From assembly GCF_034421375.1 (NCBI RefSeq), contig NZ_CP139779.1, positions 806,001 through 870,000 on the forward strand: 64,000 bases of DNA. Direction: 5' to 3'. A program made the position numbers and the translations under genes. This document shows positions 21,722 through 29,776 of the stretch, one piece after another (position 1 is the first letter of the stretch; each line of letters opens with the position of its first letter). The notes under the pieces are model-generated. The model was not told the origin of the DNA. It searched no databases and was given only the letters and a program-made list of their open reading frames with translations. Source of the stretch: Microbacterium invictum. GTDB lineage: Bacteria > Actinomycetota > Actinomycetes > Actinomycetales > Microbacteriaceae.

Positions 21722-22912
21722 GTGCTGTTCCGGACGGATGCCGCGGCGTCGGCATCCGCGGAGGCGCTGCGCGCCCACGCCGACGATCAGCTCTCGCAGT
21801 ACCGCCACGAGCTGGCGCACCTGGTCGGGATCGATTCGGGCTCGTACTCCCCGGACGGCGTCGACGCCGTGGGTGCCTGGTGCGCGGCGCGTCTCGCGGC
21901 GGCCGGTTTCGCGGTGGAGACGCCGCCGACCCCGGTCGTCGACGGTCGCCGCTTCGGCCGCGTGGTGGTCGGGCGCCGACTCGGCACCGGAACCCGCCGC
22001 ATCCTGCTCTTCGCCCACATGGACACGGTCTTCGCCGACGGCACCGCAGCGCTCCGTCCGTACCGGGAAGTCGGCGGTCGCGCCTACGGCCCCGGCGTGA
22101 GCGACGACAAGGGCGGCCTCCTCGCCGGGATCCACGCGGCCGATGTGCTCGATCGCATCGGCTACGCCGGCTACGGCGAGCTCATCCTCGCCTTCACCCC
22201 CGACGAAGAGGTCGGCGCCCCCGCGTCGGGTGAGCTCCTGCGGGCGGCCGCCACGGGCGTGGATGCGGCTCTCTGCCTGGAGTGCGCCCGCGAGAACGGC
22301 GACGTCGTCGTCGCGCGGAAGGGCGTCGCCGACGTGCACGTCGACGTCTCGGGGCGGGCGGCGCACGCCGGCGTCGAGCCCGAACGCGGCGCGGACGCGG
22401 CCGTCGAGGCGGCGCGACTGCTGCTGGACGCTCATGCGCTGGCATGCGATGGCGATGTGACGGTCAACATCGGCGTCGTCGCCGCCGGCGAGCGACCCAA
22501 CATCGTCCCGGCCGTCGCGACCCTCCGCGGAGAGGTGCGGGCCTGGACGGCGGCGGCACTCGAGCGGACGCTCCACGCCCTGGAGCGTCGGGTCGAGGCG
22601 ACGACGGTTCCCGGTGTCGGTGCGACCTTCCGCCGCGAGGCGCTCTGCCCGCCCCTCGAGGCGACCGACACGGCGGTGCTGTTCCAGGCGGCACGGGCGG
22701 TGGCCGCCGACGGGGGGTGGCCCCTGGGTGGGGCCGCGACGGGAGGGGTGTCCGACGCCAACTTCATCGCGGCGCTCGGCGTCCCGGTGCTCGACGGACT
22801 GGGCCCGATCGGCGGGGACGATCATTCCCCGACCGAGTGGCTCGACCTCGCGTCGGTCCCCGAGCGCGTGGCGCTTCTCGCCGGCCTCGTCGTGCGCATC
22901 GCCGAGGGGTGA
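21722..22912 (+). CDS. M20-family zinc peptidase (carboxypeptidase G2/dipeptidase-like)
   Basis: A 396-residue cytoplasmic M20 metallopeptidase. Zinc-site residues are visible: H99 and D101 in 'FAHMDTVF', D128 in 'GVSDDKGG', catalytic E162 and ligand E163 in 'TPDEEVG', H215 in 'RAAHAGVEP' and a C-terminal His in 'GGDDHSPTEW'. The GTG start abuts the ATPase stop codon with no gap, so it is in the transporter operon. In this family, substrates are dipeptides, N-acyl amino acids or folate-type amides. In this context it may split the imported dipeptide (inference); no IadA, IaaA or CphZ-type enzyme is in the window. Confidence 0.86.
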   Translation: MLFRTDAAASASAEALRAHADDQLSQYRHELAHLVGIDSGSYSPDGVDAVGAWCAARLAAAGFAVETPPTPVVDGRRFGRVVVGRRLGTGTRRILLFAHMDTVFADGTAALRPYREVGGRAYGPGVSDDKGGLLAGIHAADVLDRIGYAGYGELILAFTPDEEVGAPASGELLRAAATGVDAALCLECARENGDVVVARKGVADVHVDVSGRAAHAGVEPERGADAAVEAARLLLDAHALACDGDVTVNIGVVAAGERPNIVPAVATLRGEVRAWTAAALERTLHALERRVEATTVPGVGATFRREALCPPLEATDTAVLFQAARAVAADGGWPLGGAATGGVSDANFIAALGVPVLDGLGPIGGDDHSPTEWLDLASVPERVALLAGLVVRIAEG

Positions 22913-22943
22913 GCGCAGTACTGTCGAGGCGGAGGTGCCCGAG

Positions 22944-23801
22944 ATGACCGATGCCGGTGTCGCTGAATCCATCCGGCGCGGGATGGCGGACTGCTCACCC
23001 GCCGAGCGGAAGGTCGCTCGCGTGCTGCTGTCGGCCTACCCGTCCGCGGGTTTCGAGACGGTCGCGAGGCTCGCCGAGCGTGCCGGGGTGAGCGGCCCGA
23101 CGGTGCTGCGTTTCGTGCACCGGCTCGGATATCGGGGCTTCCCCGACTTCCAGGAGGCGCTCCGCCACGACCTCGACGAGCGGTCGGCGTCCCCGTTGCG
23201 CATCCTCGCCTCGCGCCCGCCGGCGGACGGCGAGCCGCAGGGCCTGCGCGACCGGGCCGCGGCGATCACCACCGGCACGATCCAGAGAACGTTCGACGAC
23301 GTGAGCACGCACGACCTCGAGCGCTGCGTGGAACTCATCTCCCAGGCATCCGGATCGGTGGTCATCGCCGGCGGCCGGTACAGCAATCTGCTCGGACGCG
23401 TCTTGGCGCTGCACCTCGAGCAGCTGCGGCCACGGGTGCGGATGCTCTCGGACCAGCCTTCTGCGCGGGCGGCGATGGTCGAAGATCTGGGGCGCCGTGA
23501 CGTGATGGTCCTGTTCGACTACCGCCGCTACGAGGAGCAGACGCTCCGGCTCGCGCGGCACGCGCGCGCACGGCACACGGCGGTGGTGCTGTTCACCGAC
23601 ACGTTCCTCTCGCCGATCGCGTCGGAGGCCGACGTCGTGCTCGCCAGCGAGACGGCCGCGCCGTCGCCGTTCGACGCGCTCACGCCTGCACTGGCGCTCA
23701 TCGAGACCGTCGTCGCTGGGTGCTTCGAGCGCCTCGGCGATGCCGCGGTGGACCGGATGGCGCGAGCCGACCGCGCCGCCGCCGACCTCGGTCTCTACTG
23801 A
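22944..23801 (+). CDS. RpiR-family transcriptional regulator
   Basis: A 285-residue regulator: N-terminal HTH_6 domain ('CSPAERKVARVLLSAYPSAGFETVARLAERAGVSGPTVLRF', about 14-55 in two halves) and a C-terminal SIS domain ('GSVVIAGGRYSNLLGRVLALHLEQL', about 140-165). SIS domains usually sense sugar phosphates, but RpiR-like proteins without phosphosugar ligands occur. GGAGG lies 8 nt before the ATG at 22944. It is co-directional with the transporter operon and is the best candidate for binding the TGTAA/TTACA-type sites at both ends of the cluster. Confidence 0.88.
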   Translation: MTDAGVAESIRRGMADCSPAERKVARVLLSAYPSAGFETVARLAERAGVSGPTVLRFVHRLGYRGFPDFQEALRHDLDERSASPLRILASRPPADGEPQGLRDRAAAITTGTIQRTFDDVSTHDLERCVELISQASGSVVIAGGRYSNLLGRVLALHLEQLRPRVRMLSDQPSARAAMVEDLGRRDVMVLFDYRRYEEQTLRLARHARARHTAVVLFTDTFLSPIASEADVVLASETAAPSPFDALTPALALIETVVAGCFERLGDAAVDRMARADRAAADLGLY

Positions 23802-23802
23802 G

Positions 23803-23836
23803 TCCGGGGCGCCCCGCGGATGCGGGACGCCCCGGA
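23803..23836. terminator. Bidirectional terminator between convergent genes
   Basis: TCCGGGGCG (from 23803) pairs with CGCCCCGGA (to 23836), 9 bp perfect, and an inner CCCGC/GCGGG extends the stem with one mismatch around a GGAT loop. It starts right after the RpiR stop codon and lies between two convergent genes, so it can serve both. Confidence 0.75.
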
Positions 23837-23850
23837 CGAGGCGCGAGCGC

Positions 23851-25158
23851 TCAGTCGGCGACGCGGATGTCCATCCGGAGGTCGGAGAACGACACGGCGC
23901 CCGCGGGAGTCGTCCAGACGTCGGTCTTCCGGTCGCGGGTGAGCACCGTCTCGAACGAGGGATCGACCTCGACGCTCACGCCTAGCCCCGTGCCGCTGCG
24001 CGACGCGGCGACCTCGAGGGCCAGATCACGCAGGGAGTACACGCCGCCGGGGCCATCGATGGAGTCCCAGACATCCGTCCGCACGGCCGCATCGGCGCCC
24101 CGGGGCTTCAGCTTCTTCGCGCCCCGCGCGTCTTCGACCTCGGCGCGACCGCGCAGGTCGATCTCGTCTCCGGCGCTCGCGTAGCTCCACCGCACGTTCT
24201 CGACGCCGGTGTCGGTGAGCGTCGCGCGGGTCACATCGAGGATCGAGGCGCCGTGCTCGCCGATGACGCGCCCCTCGTGGTCATCGCGGTCGAGCACCAC
24301 CGCCGTGGTCTCGTCGACGCCGAGGACGTACGGGTTCCCGGTCTCGAGCGCGAGCTTCGCTGCGCGTCCCTGGCGGCCCCAGGTCGTGAAGTGACTGTCG
24401 AGGAGGACCCCGTCGACGAATCCGAACCCGCCGGCGGGGAGGTAGCCGAGCGCGGCGGCGTCGTCGAGATAGCCGGGGGTGGCTCCGTCGCGCCAGGCCT
24501 GGTACGACTCGCCGCCGGTGATCATGTCGGCGCCCTGCTGGATGGTCAGGCCCGCGCTGACTCCCGCGACCACACCGCGGTCGGCGACCTGACGGATGGC
24601 GGTCATCGCCGGGGTGTCCCGGCACGAGGTGAACGCCTCGAGCTCGGCCGGGTCGCACGAGAACAGGGTGCGGACGTACCTCATCTGATCACCGCCGCCG
24701 AAGAACACCCCCGTCGACGCGCCGATCTGCGCCGCCACCTCGGGATCGGAGGCGCGGGCGGGGGAGTAGGCATCGCCGTCGTAGTCGGCACGGGTGTCGA
24801 TCGGCACGGCGTAGGTGTCGGCGCCGAAGCGACCGAAGAGCTCGGCGTAGTAGAGCCCGTTCGCCGCAGCGTTGTTGAGCGTCGGGTCGGCGGCCTCGGC
24901 GGGCGTCCGCGCCGACGACGACGCCGCCGTCACGATCGCGATCCGCGCACGCGCGGGCCCCGTGCCGTCGGGATCGGCGAGGTCGACGATGGTCTGCAGG
25001 ATCTCGGCGTTCTCTTTGAGGTTGCCGCCGATGAGGACCGCATGGGGGTCCAGGGGCTTCGCCCGGTTCAGCGGGGCGGCGGTCGCGGGGGCGGCGAGGC
25101 CGACGATCATGGCGCAGGATAGAGCGAGAACGCCCCACGTGCGAGCGGATGAGGTCAC
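23851..25158 (-). CDS. Secreted cyanophycinase-like S51 peptidase
   Basis: A 435-residue secreted protein with a signal peptide (about 1-28, 'APATAA'). It carries all main cyanophycinase motifs: 'VFFGGGDQMRYV' (151-162), the nucleophile elbow 'AGVSAGLTIQ' with S201, 'LLDSHFTTWGRQGR' (252-265) and 'LGVDETTAVVL' (279-289). Cyanophycinases cut multi-L-arginyl-poly-L-aspartate into beta-Asp-Arg dipeptides. The length matches extracellular CphE enzymes (about 420) rather than the intracellular CphB (about 270); residues after about 310 form an extra C-terminal region. Start is GTG with AAGGAG 6 nt upstream. True substrate specificity cannot be read from sequence; other S51-like peptidases exist. 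Confidence 0.85.
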   Translation of the reverse strand: MTSSARTWGVLALSCAMIVGLAAPATAAPLNRAKPLDPHAVLIGGNLKENAEILQTIVDLADPDGTGPARARIAIVTAASSSARTPAEAADPTLNNAAANGLYYAELFGRFGADTYAVPIDTRADYDGDAYSPARASDPEVAAQIGASTGVFFGGGDQMRYVRTLFSCDPAELEAFTSCRDTPAMTAIRQVADRGVVAGVSAGLTIQQGADMITGGESYQAWRDGATPGYLDDAAALGYLPAGGFGFVDGVLLDSHFTTWGRQGRAAKLALETGNPYVLGVDETTAVVLDRDDHEGRVIGEHGASILDVTRATLTDTGVENVRWSYASAGDEIDLRGRAEVEDARGAKKLKPRGADAAVRTDVWDSIDGPGGVYSLRDLALEVAASRSGTGLGVSVEVDPSFETVLTRDRKTDVWTTPAGAVSFSDLRMDIRVAD

Positions 25159-25223
25159 GGTTTCTCCTTCGAAACGACGACAATGAAATGTACGATACGG
25201 ATTAGGTACCTTCGTGACTGAAG

Positions 25224-25240
25224 CTAACGCACATTACATT
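25224..25240. promoter_or_regulatory. Second candidate operator of the isopeptide cluster
   Basis: CTAACGCACATTACATT lies in the 102-bp divergent region between the cyanophycinase-like and decarboxylase genes. Its reverse complement AATGTAATGTGCGTTAG aligns with AATGTAACACGCATTAC from the reverse strand of the transporter promoter (18868-18884). The TTACA half-site is exact; the other half keeps only TAA. This links both promoters to one regulator. Confidence 0.5.
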
Positions 25241-25260
25241 CCGACGGAAGAGGTCTCCCG

Positions 25261-26670
25261 ATGACGCGAGCGCCCGAACCGCCCTCCTCGGGCCTCGACA
25301 CGGCCGCGCGGATGCACGCGATCACCCCGCAGACCACGGCCGTCGTCGACCAGGTGCTCGAGTATGCGCGCCGGCGCGCGCTCTACCCCGACGTTCCCCT
25401 CGATCGCGCGATGCGCCTGGCAGACCTCCGGCGACTCGCGGGCGACTCGATCCGACCCGACGGCATGGGGTCCGAGCGTGCGCTTGCGCTGTTCGAGCAC
25501 GTCCTCGCTCCCGCCTGCCTGTCGACCGATCATCCCGGCTACCTCTCCTTCATCCCGTCCGCGCCGTCCAAGGCCGCGCTGGCGTTCGACGTCGTCGTGT
25601 CGGCATCCGCGATCTACGGCGGCTCGTGGATGGAGGGCTCGGGGGCGGTCTTCGCCGAGAACGAGGTGCTCCGGTGGCTCGCCGGCGAGTTCGGCCTCCC
25701 CGCCTCGGCGGGCGGGGTGTTCGTGCAGGGTGGGACCATCGGGAACCTCTCGGCCCTCGTCACCGCGCGCGACCACGCGCGCCGGCGCGCCGCAGACGCC
25801 GAGCGCCCCGCCCCTGCCCGCTGGGCCGTCGTCTGCAGCGCCGAGGCGCACTCGTCGATCGCCTCGGCGGCCGCCGTGATGGATGTGGACGTGCTGACAG
25901 CGGCCGTGGGCGAGGACGGCAAGCTGCACGGCGCCGCCGTCAGTGCGGTGCTGGACGAGCACGCCGACCGCGTGTTCGCCGTGGTCGCGACGGCCGGAAC
26001 GACGAACTTCGGCATCGTCGACGACATCGCCTCGATCGCCGACGCGGCGAACGCTGCCGGGGTGTGGTTCCACGTCGACGGCGCCTACGGACTGGCGGCG
26101 ATGCTCTCGCCCGCTTCGCGACCGCTCTTCGCCGGCGTCGAGCGGGCCGACTCGGTCATCGTCGATCCGCACAAGTGGCTCTTCGCGCCCTTCGACGCGT
26201 GCGCGTTGATATACCGCGACCCGGTGCCGGCGATCCACTCGCACACGCAGAAGGCCGAGTATCTCGACACGCTGACGGATTCGCTCGACTGGAACCCCTC
26301 TGATCTGGCGATCCAGCTCACTCGACGCGCCCGCGGCCTGCCGCTGTGGTTCTCGCTCGCCGTCCACGGCACCGAGCAGTACCGGACGACGATCGCCGAC
26401 GCGATCTCGCGGGCGAAGCGTCTCGCCGACGATATCCGCCGCCGCCCCGACCTGTCCCTCGTCCGCGAGCCCGACCTGTCGGTGGTGGTGTTCCGTCGCG
26501 AGGGTTGGTCGCTCGCCGATTACGAGGCGTGGTCGGACAGGCTGCTCGACGAGCAGCGCGCGTTCGTCGTACCGAGCTCGCATCGCGGCGAGCCCGTGCT
26601 GCGGATCGCTCTCATCTCGCCGCTCACCACCGACGAACTGCTCGGCGAGATCCTCGACTCGCTGGCCTGA
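25261..26670 (+). CDS. PLP-dependent group II amino acid decarboxylase
   Basis: A 469-residue fold-type I decarboxylase (AADC/GAD/diaminobutyrate decarboxylase group). The Schiff-base lysine is K305 in 'VDPHKWLFAP', the cofactor aspartate D273 in 'HVDGAYGLAA', the ring-stacking histidine H197 in 'SAEAHSSI', and 'GGTIGNLSALV' (157-167) binds phosphate. Substrate cannot be read; Asp, Glu, 2,4-diaminobutyrate and aromatic amino acids are all used in this family. It is divergent from the cyanophycinase-like gene and shares its regulatory region, so aspartate or another product of the imported peptide is a reasonable guess. Confidence 0.87.
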   Translation: MTRAPEPPSSGLDTAARMHAITPQTTAVVDQVLEYARRRALYPDVPLDRAMRLADLRRLAGDSIRPDGMGSERALALFEHVLAPACLSTDHPGYLSFIPSAPSKAALAFDVVVSASAIYGGSWMEGSGAVFAENEVLRWLAGEFGLPASAGGVFVQGGTIGNLSALVTARDHARRRAADAERPAPARWAVVCSAEAHSSIASAAAVMDVDVLTAAVGEDGKLHGAAVSAVLDEHADRVFAVVATAGTTNFGIVDDIASIADAANAAGVWFHVDGAYGLAAMLSPASRPLFAGVERADSVIVDPHKWLFAPFDACALIYRDPVPAIHSHTQKAEYLDTLTDSLDWNPSDLAIQLTRRARGLPLWFSLAVHGTEQYRTTIADAISRAKRLADDIRRRPDLSLVREPDLSVVVFRREGWSLADYEAWSDRLLDEQRAFVVPSSHRGEPVLRIALISPLTTDELLGEILDSLA

Positions 26671-26710
26671 GGCGGCGTCGATCGTCGATCGTCGAAACCG
26701 ATCCCGGCGG

Positions 26711-26741
26711 CCGAGACCGACCGCGTGGCGACAGGTCTCGG
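26711..26741. terminator. Hairpin between convergent decarboxylase and sigma factor genes
   Basis: CCGAGACC (26711-26718) and GGTCTCGG (26734-26741) are a perfect 8-bp inverted repeat with a 15-nt loop, placed between two convergent genes. A longer-range inverted pair GTCGAAACC (26691-26699) and GGTTTCGAC (26753-26761) encloses it. Confidence 0.6.
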
Positions 26742-26747
26742 ACGTGG

Positions 26748-26812
26748 GGGTGGGTTTCGACGCGCCGGGGGGCCCGCGGGTGGGTTTCGACGTGCCGAGG
26801 GCGGCGCGCGGG
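26748..26812. repeat. Tandem 30-bp repeat
   Basis: Two consecutive 30-bp units begin GGGTGGGTTTCGACG at 26748 and 26778, differing at a few positions, and a third truncated unit (GGGTG) starts at 26808. GGTTTCGAC-type repeats between genes are, as far as I know, common in Microbacteriaceae. Confidence 0.7.
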
Positions 26813-26814
26813 TG

Positions 26815-28089
26815 TCAGTCCGCCGGAGCGGGACGACCGGGGCCGGTGAGGGGCGCGCGGGCGAGGAGATAGGCCCGCACCCGCGGGTCGGTCGTCAGCC
26901 CGATGGCACGGCGGGTCGCATCGTCCGCCTCGGCCGCCCGGCCGCGCGCCGCCTCGACCCGGGCGAGACAGACCCAGTAGGGCTGATGGCTCTCGATGGC
27001 GGATGACGGCAGGCCGGCCAGCATCCCGGCAGCCTCGTCGGTGTCGCCGACCTCGACCAGGGCCGCCGCCGCGCCGATGGTCGCCCCGATCGAGGGTGCC
27101 ACCTGCAGCAGCCCGCGGTAGAGCGTCACCACCGCGCTCCACTCGGTGGTCCCGGTCTCGGCGCGCGCCGAGTGCACGGCGCTGATCGCCGCCTCGAGCT
27201 GGAACCGTCCGAGCGCGCCGGACGCCGCCGCGCGCCGGAGCTCGGCGTCGCCGCGACGACGGAGCTCGGTCGACCACAGTCGCGTGTCCTGTTCCGCAAG
27301 CGGGACGAAGGTGCTCCCCGCGAACCGGGCCGGGCGCCGACTCTCGGTGTGGAGCAGCAGTGCGAGGAGCCCGCGAACCTCGGGATCGTCGGGACTCAGA
27401 GCCGCCAGCACCTCCGCCAGCCGCAGCGCCTCGGCGCGAAGCGCCGGACGATCGCCCCCGAGATCGTCGATCAGGGCGTCGGATGACCCGTACGCGGCGT
27501 AGATCGCACGAAGGACGGCGCCGACCCGCGCGGGCAGGTCTCCCGGCGACGGCACGCGATAGCGGATGCCTGCGTCGCGGATCTTCGTCTTCACCCGGCT
27601 GAGGCGCTGACCCATGGTCGCCGGCGGCACCAGGAACACCGCCGCGATCCGCGCCGCGTCGACCCCGAGGACGGCCTGGAGCATGAGCGGGGCATGGAGG
27701 CGCTCGTCGATGGCCGGATGCGCGCAGACGAACAGCAGGGTGAGGACGTCATCGGCGGTGGGTGGGGGCTCGGCGATCTCATCGTCGGTCACGGCCATGT
27801 CGGTCATCTCCTCGGGCGCCACGGTGACGTCTCTGGTGCGGCGCCGCGCGGCGCTGATCGCGGCGTTGCGGGCAGCGACCCGCAGCCAGGCCTCGGGCGA
27901 CCGCGGCACCCCGGCCTGCCTCCAGGCGGTGACGGCCTGCGCGAACACCGATGCGACGGCATCCTCGGCGGCCTGGAGGTCGCCCTCGCGGCGGAACAGC
28001 CAGCCGACGAGGCGCCCGAAGAGCTCTCGGTGAGCCTCGGCGAGCGCCTCGTCGACCGCCTCGTCGACGGCATCGTGTCGGGGGACCAT
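26815..28089 (-). CDS. ECF42-type RNA polymerase sigma factor
   Basis: A 424-residue sigma factor, much longer than an ordinary ECF. Region 2 ('REGDLQAAEDAVASVFAQAVTAWRQAGVPRSPEAWLRVAARNAAI', about 34-78) and region 4 ('LQAVLGVDAARIAAVFLVPPATMGQRLSRVKTKIR', about 145-180) are clear. The remaining C-terminal part of about 230 residues is helical and TPR-like, the ECF42 signature extension. ECF42 genes are linked to DGPF (YCII) proteins, and one lies 19 nt upstream here. No anti-sigma factor is present; in this group the C-terminal extension is thought to have a regulatory role. AAGGAG precedes the ATG. Confidence 0.9.
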   Translation of the reverse strand: MVPRHDAVDEAVDEALAEAHRELFGRLVGWLFRREGDLQAAEDAVASVFAQAVTAWRQAGVPRSPEAWLRVAARNAAISAARRRTRDVTVAPEEMTDMAVTDDEIAEPPPTADDVLTLLFVCAHPAIDERLHAPLMLQAVLGVDAARIAAVFLVPPATMGQRLSRVKTKIRDAGIRYRVPSPGDLPARVGAVLRAIYAAYGSSDALIDDLGGDRPALRAEALRLAEVLAALSPDDPEVRGLLALLLHTESRRPARFAGSTFVPLAEQDTRLWSTELRRRGDAELRRAAASGALGRFQLEAAISAVHSARAETGTTEWSAVVTLYRGLLQVAPSIGATIGAAAALVEVGDTDEAAGMLAGLPSSAIESHQPYWVCLARVEAARGRAAEADDATRRAIGLTTDPRVRAYLLARAPLTGPGRPAPAD

Positions 28090-28108
28090 CCCGCTCCTTC
28101 CCGCGCGA

Positions 28109-28465
28109 TCAGGACATCGGCGGAAGCACCGGCCGGACTTCGACCGACCCGCGGGCTGCGGCCGGGCACCGCGCCGCCCACTGCATCGCGGCGTCCAGGT
28201 CGGGCGCCTCGATGAGGAAGATCCCGCCCAGGTGCTCCTTGGTGTCGGCGAACGGACCGTCCTGGATCTCGGCGTCGCCGCCGCGCATCCGCACCGTCGT
28301 CGCCGTCCCCGGCGGCTGGAGCCCGGCGGCGGCGGACATGGTGCCGCTCTCCTGGAGAGCGGTGACGTACGCCGCCCACGACGACCAGTAGGCCTCGGAG
28401 GCGTCCGGGTCGGTGCGGTCGGCGTAGTCGGCCTCGGCTTCCATCGCCAGGATCGCGAACTGCAT
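28109..28465 (-). CDS. YCII-related DGPF-domain protein
   Basis: A 118-residue YCII-fold protein with the defining motif 'DGPFADTKEHLGGIFLIEA' near residue 68. DGPF proteins are the usual genomic partner of ECF42 sigma factors; their biochemical role is unknown. It is the middle gene of a three-gene operon (SRPBCC, DGPF, sigma), 12 nt after the SRPBCC stop. AAGGGA lies upstream of the ATG. Confidence 0.9.
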   Translation of the reverse strand: MQFAILAMEAEADYADRTDPDASEAYWSSWAAYVTALQESGTMSAAAGLQPPGTATTVRMRGGDAEIQDGPFADTKEHLGGIFLIEAPDLDAAMQWAARCPAAARGSVEVRPVLPPMS

Positions 28466-28477
28466 GGGATGTCCCTT

Positions 28478-28927
28478 CTACGCGGTGGGCGCCGGCACGA
28501 GCGGGGCGGAGGTCTCGAGGAGCGTCTTCAGTCCCGAGAGGATCAGCACCCAGCCGCGCTCGATGTTCTCGGACGTGGGGCCCTCGGGGAGGCCCTCGTG
28601 GATGAGGGTGAGCTGGGTGAGCCCGGGGATCGACATCGCGGTGTCCGAGAGCACGTACGTGACGCGGCTCTCGGGGAGCTCGGCGACATCCGGTGCCCAG
28701 GATCCGCGGAAGGTCATGCTCAGCCGTTCCTCCTCGACGACGTCGGTGACGGTGCCGGTGATGACCTCGTGACCGTCCATCAGGTACGAGTATGCCGCGC
28801 CGGCGACCGCGGGGATGTGGGCTTCGAAGCCGTAGTAGTAGGCGGGGGAGATCGCCGGGTCGGTCAAGGCCCGCCAGACGTCCGCGGCGGGGGCGTTGAT
28901 GGCGAGCTGGATCTTCTGGGTCGACAT
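28478..28927 (-). CDS. SRPBCC (AHSA1-like) domain protein
   Basis: A 149-residue START-like fold protein: 'KIQLAINAPAADVWRALTDPAISPAYYYG' at the N-terminus, 'GTVTDVVEEERLSMTF' in the middle, and 'LTLIHEGLPEGPTSENIERGWVLILSGLKTLLET' at the C-terminus (read in two parts). These proteins bind hydrophobic ligands in a helix-grip pocket. It is the first gene of the ECF42 operon and directly follows the matching promoter. The start at 28927 has AGAGAGGAC upstream. Confidence 0.88.
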   Translation of the reverse strand: MSTQKIQLAINAPAADVWRALTDPAISPAYYYGFEAHIPAVAGAAYSYLMDGHEVITGTVTDVVEEERLSMTFRGSWAPDVAELPESRVTYVLSDTAMSIPGLTQLTLIHEGLPEGPTSENIERGWVLILSGLKTLLETSAPLVPAPTA

Positions 28928-28965
28928 GATGTCCTCTCTTCGCGCCACGGTGGCGCTACCGGGAA

Positions 28966-28992
28966 GACGCACGAGCCCGGGGCGTTTCGACA
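28966..28992 (-). promoter_or_regulatory. ECF42-type promoter
   Basis: Reading the minus strand, TGTCGA (28992-28987) and CGTC (28969-28966) are separated by exactly 17 nt. ECF42 promoters, as I recall them from Streptomyces venezuelae, carry TGTCGA at -35 and a CGA/TC element at -10. The site is about 40 nt upstream of the SRPBCC start, so the sigma factor probably activates its own operon. A GCGCCA-CGG-TGGCGC hairpin (28942-28956) follows in the leader. Confidence 0.65.
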
Positions 28993-29050
28993 AACACGAG
29001 AAAGATTCCTCGAGCCGGGTAGTGTGTGCCGGGTTGCGGAGGGGTGACCA

Positions 29051-29776
29051 GTGAGCGATCGAACGACGGGTGACAACGAGCGCCGAGCGCTCATCGTGCG
29101 CGGGGGATGGGAGGGGCATCAGCCGGTCGCGGCGACCGATCTGTTCGTTCCCTTCCTGCGTGCACAGGGCTTCGCGGTGCGGATCGAGGAGACGAACGCG
29201 GTCTACGCCGATATCGACGCGATGGCCGAGACCGACCTGATCGTGCAGAGCGTGACGATGTCGGAGATCTCGGCGGAGGCGCTCCGGGGTCTTCGCGAGG
29301 CGGTCGCCGCGGGAACCGGACTCGCCGGCTGGCACGGCGGGATCGCCGACGCGTATCGCGGCAGCTCGGACTACCTCCAGCTCATCGGCGGTCAGTTCGC
29401 GACACACCCGTCCAAGGCCCCTCACGACCGGGTGGGCGACGAGAGCGACAATTTCCTTCGTCACACGATCGAGATGACCGCACTCGGACGCGACCACGAG
29501 ATCACGCGCGGCATCGGCGACATCGACCTCGTCACCGAGCAGTACTGGGTGCTCCACGACGATCTCAACGACGTGCTGGCCACCACCACGCATCCGGTGC
29601 AGCCCTACCACCCGTGGCAGCGGCCGATCACGTCGCCCGCGGTCTGGACGCGCCTCTGGGGGAACGGGCGCGTGTTCGTGGCGACACCCGGGCACAGCGT
29701 CGACGTGCTGCAGGACGCGCGGGTGCGCACCGTGATCGAGCGAGGGATGCTCTGGGCCGCGCGCGAGCGCGCCTGA
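29051..29776 (+). CDS. ThuA-domain protein
   Basis: A 241-residue ThuA-like protein with a glutamine-amidotransferase-like fold: 'ALIVRGGWEGHQPVAATDLF' at the start, 'GLAGWHGGIADAYRGSSDYLQLIGGQFATHP' (about 90-120, shown in two parts in the family) and 'PVVWTRLWGNGRVFVATPGHSVDV' like text near 195-215. ThuA proteins take part in catabolism of trehalose or related disaccharides, but their reaction is unclear. GTG start with GGAGG upstream. It converges on the BLUF gene with no gap: the two stop codons form TGATCA. Confidence 0.85.
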   Translation: MSDRTTGDNERRALIVRGGWEGHQPVAATDLFVPFLRAQGFAVRIEETNAVYADIDAMAETDLIVQSVTMSEISAEALRGLREAVAAGTGLAGWHGGIADAYRGSSDYLQLIGGQFATHPSKAPHDRVGDESDNFLRHTIEMTALGRDHEITRGIGDIDLVTEQYWVLHDDLNDVLATTTHPVQPYHPWQRPITSPAVWTRLWGNGRVFVATPGHSVDVLQDARVRTVIERGMLWAARERA

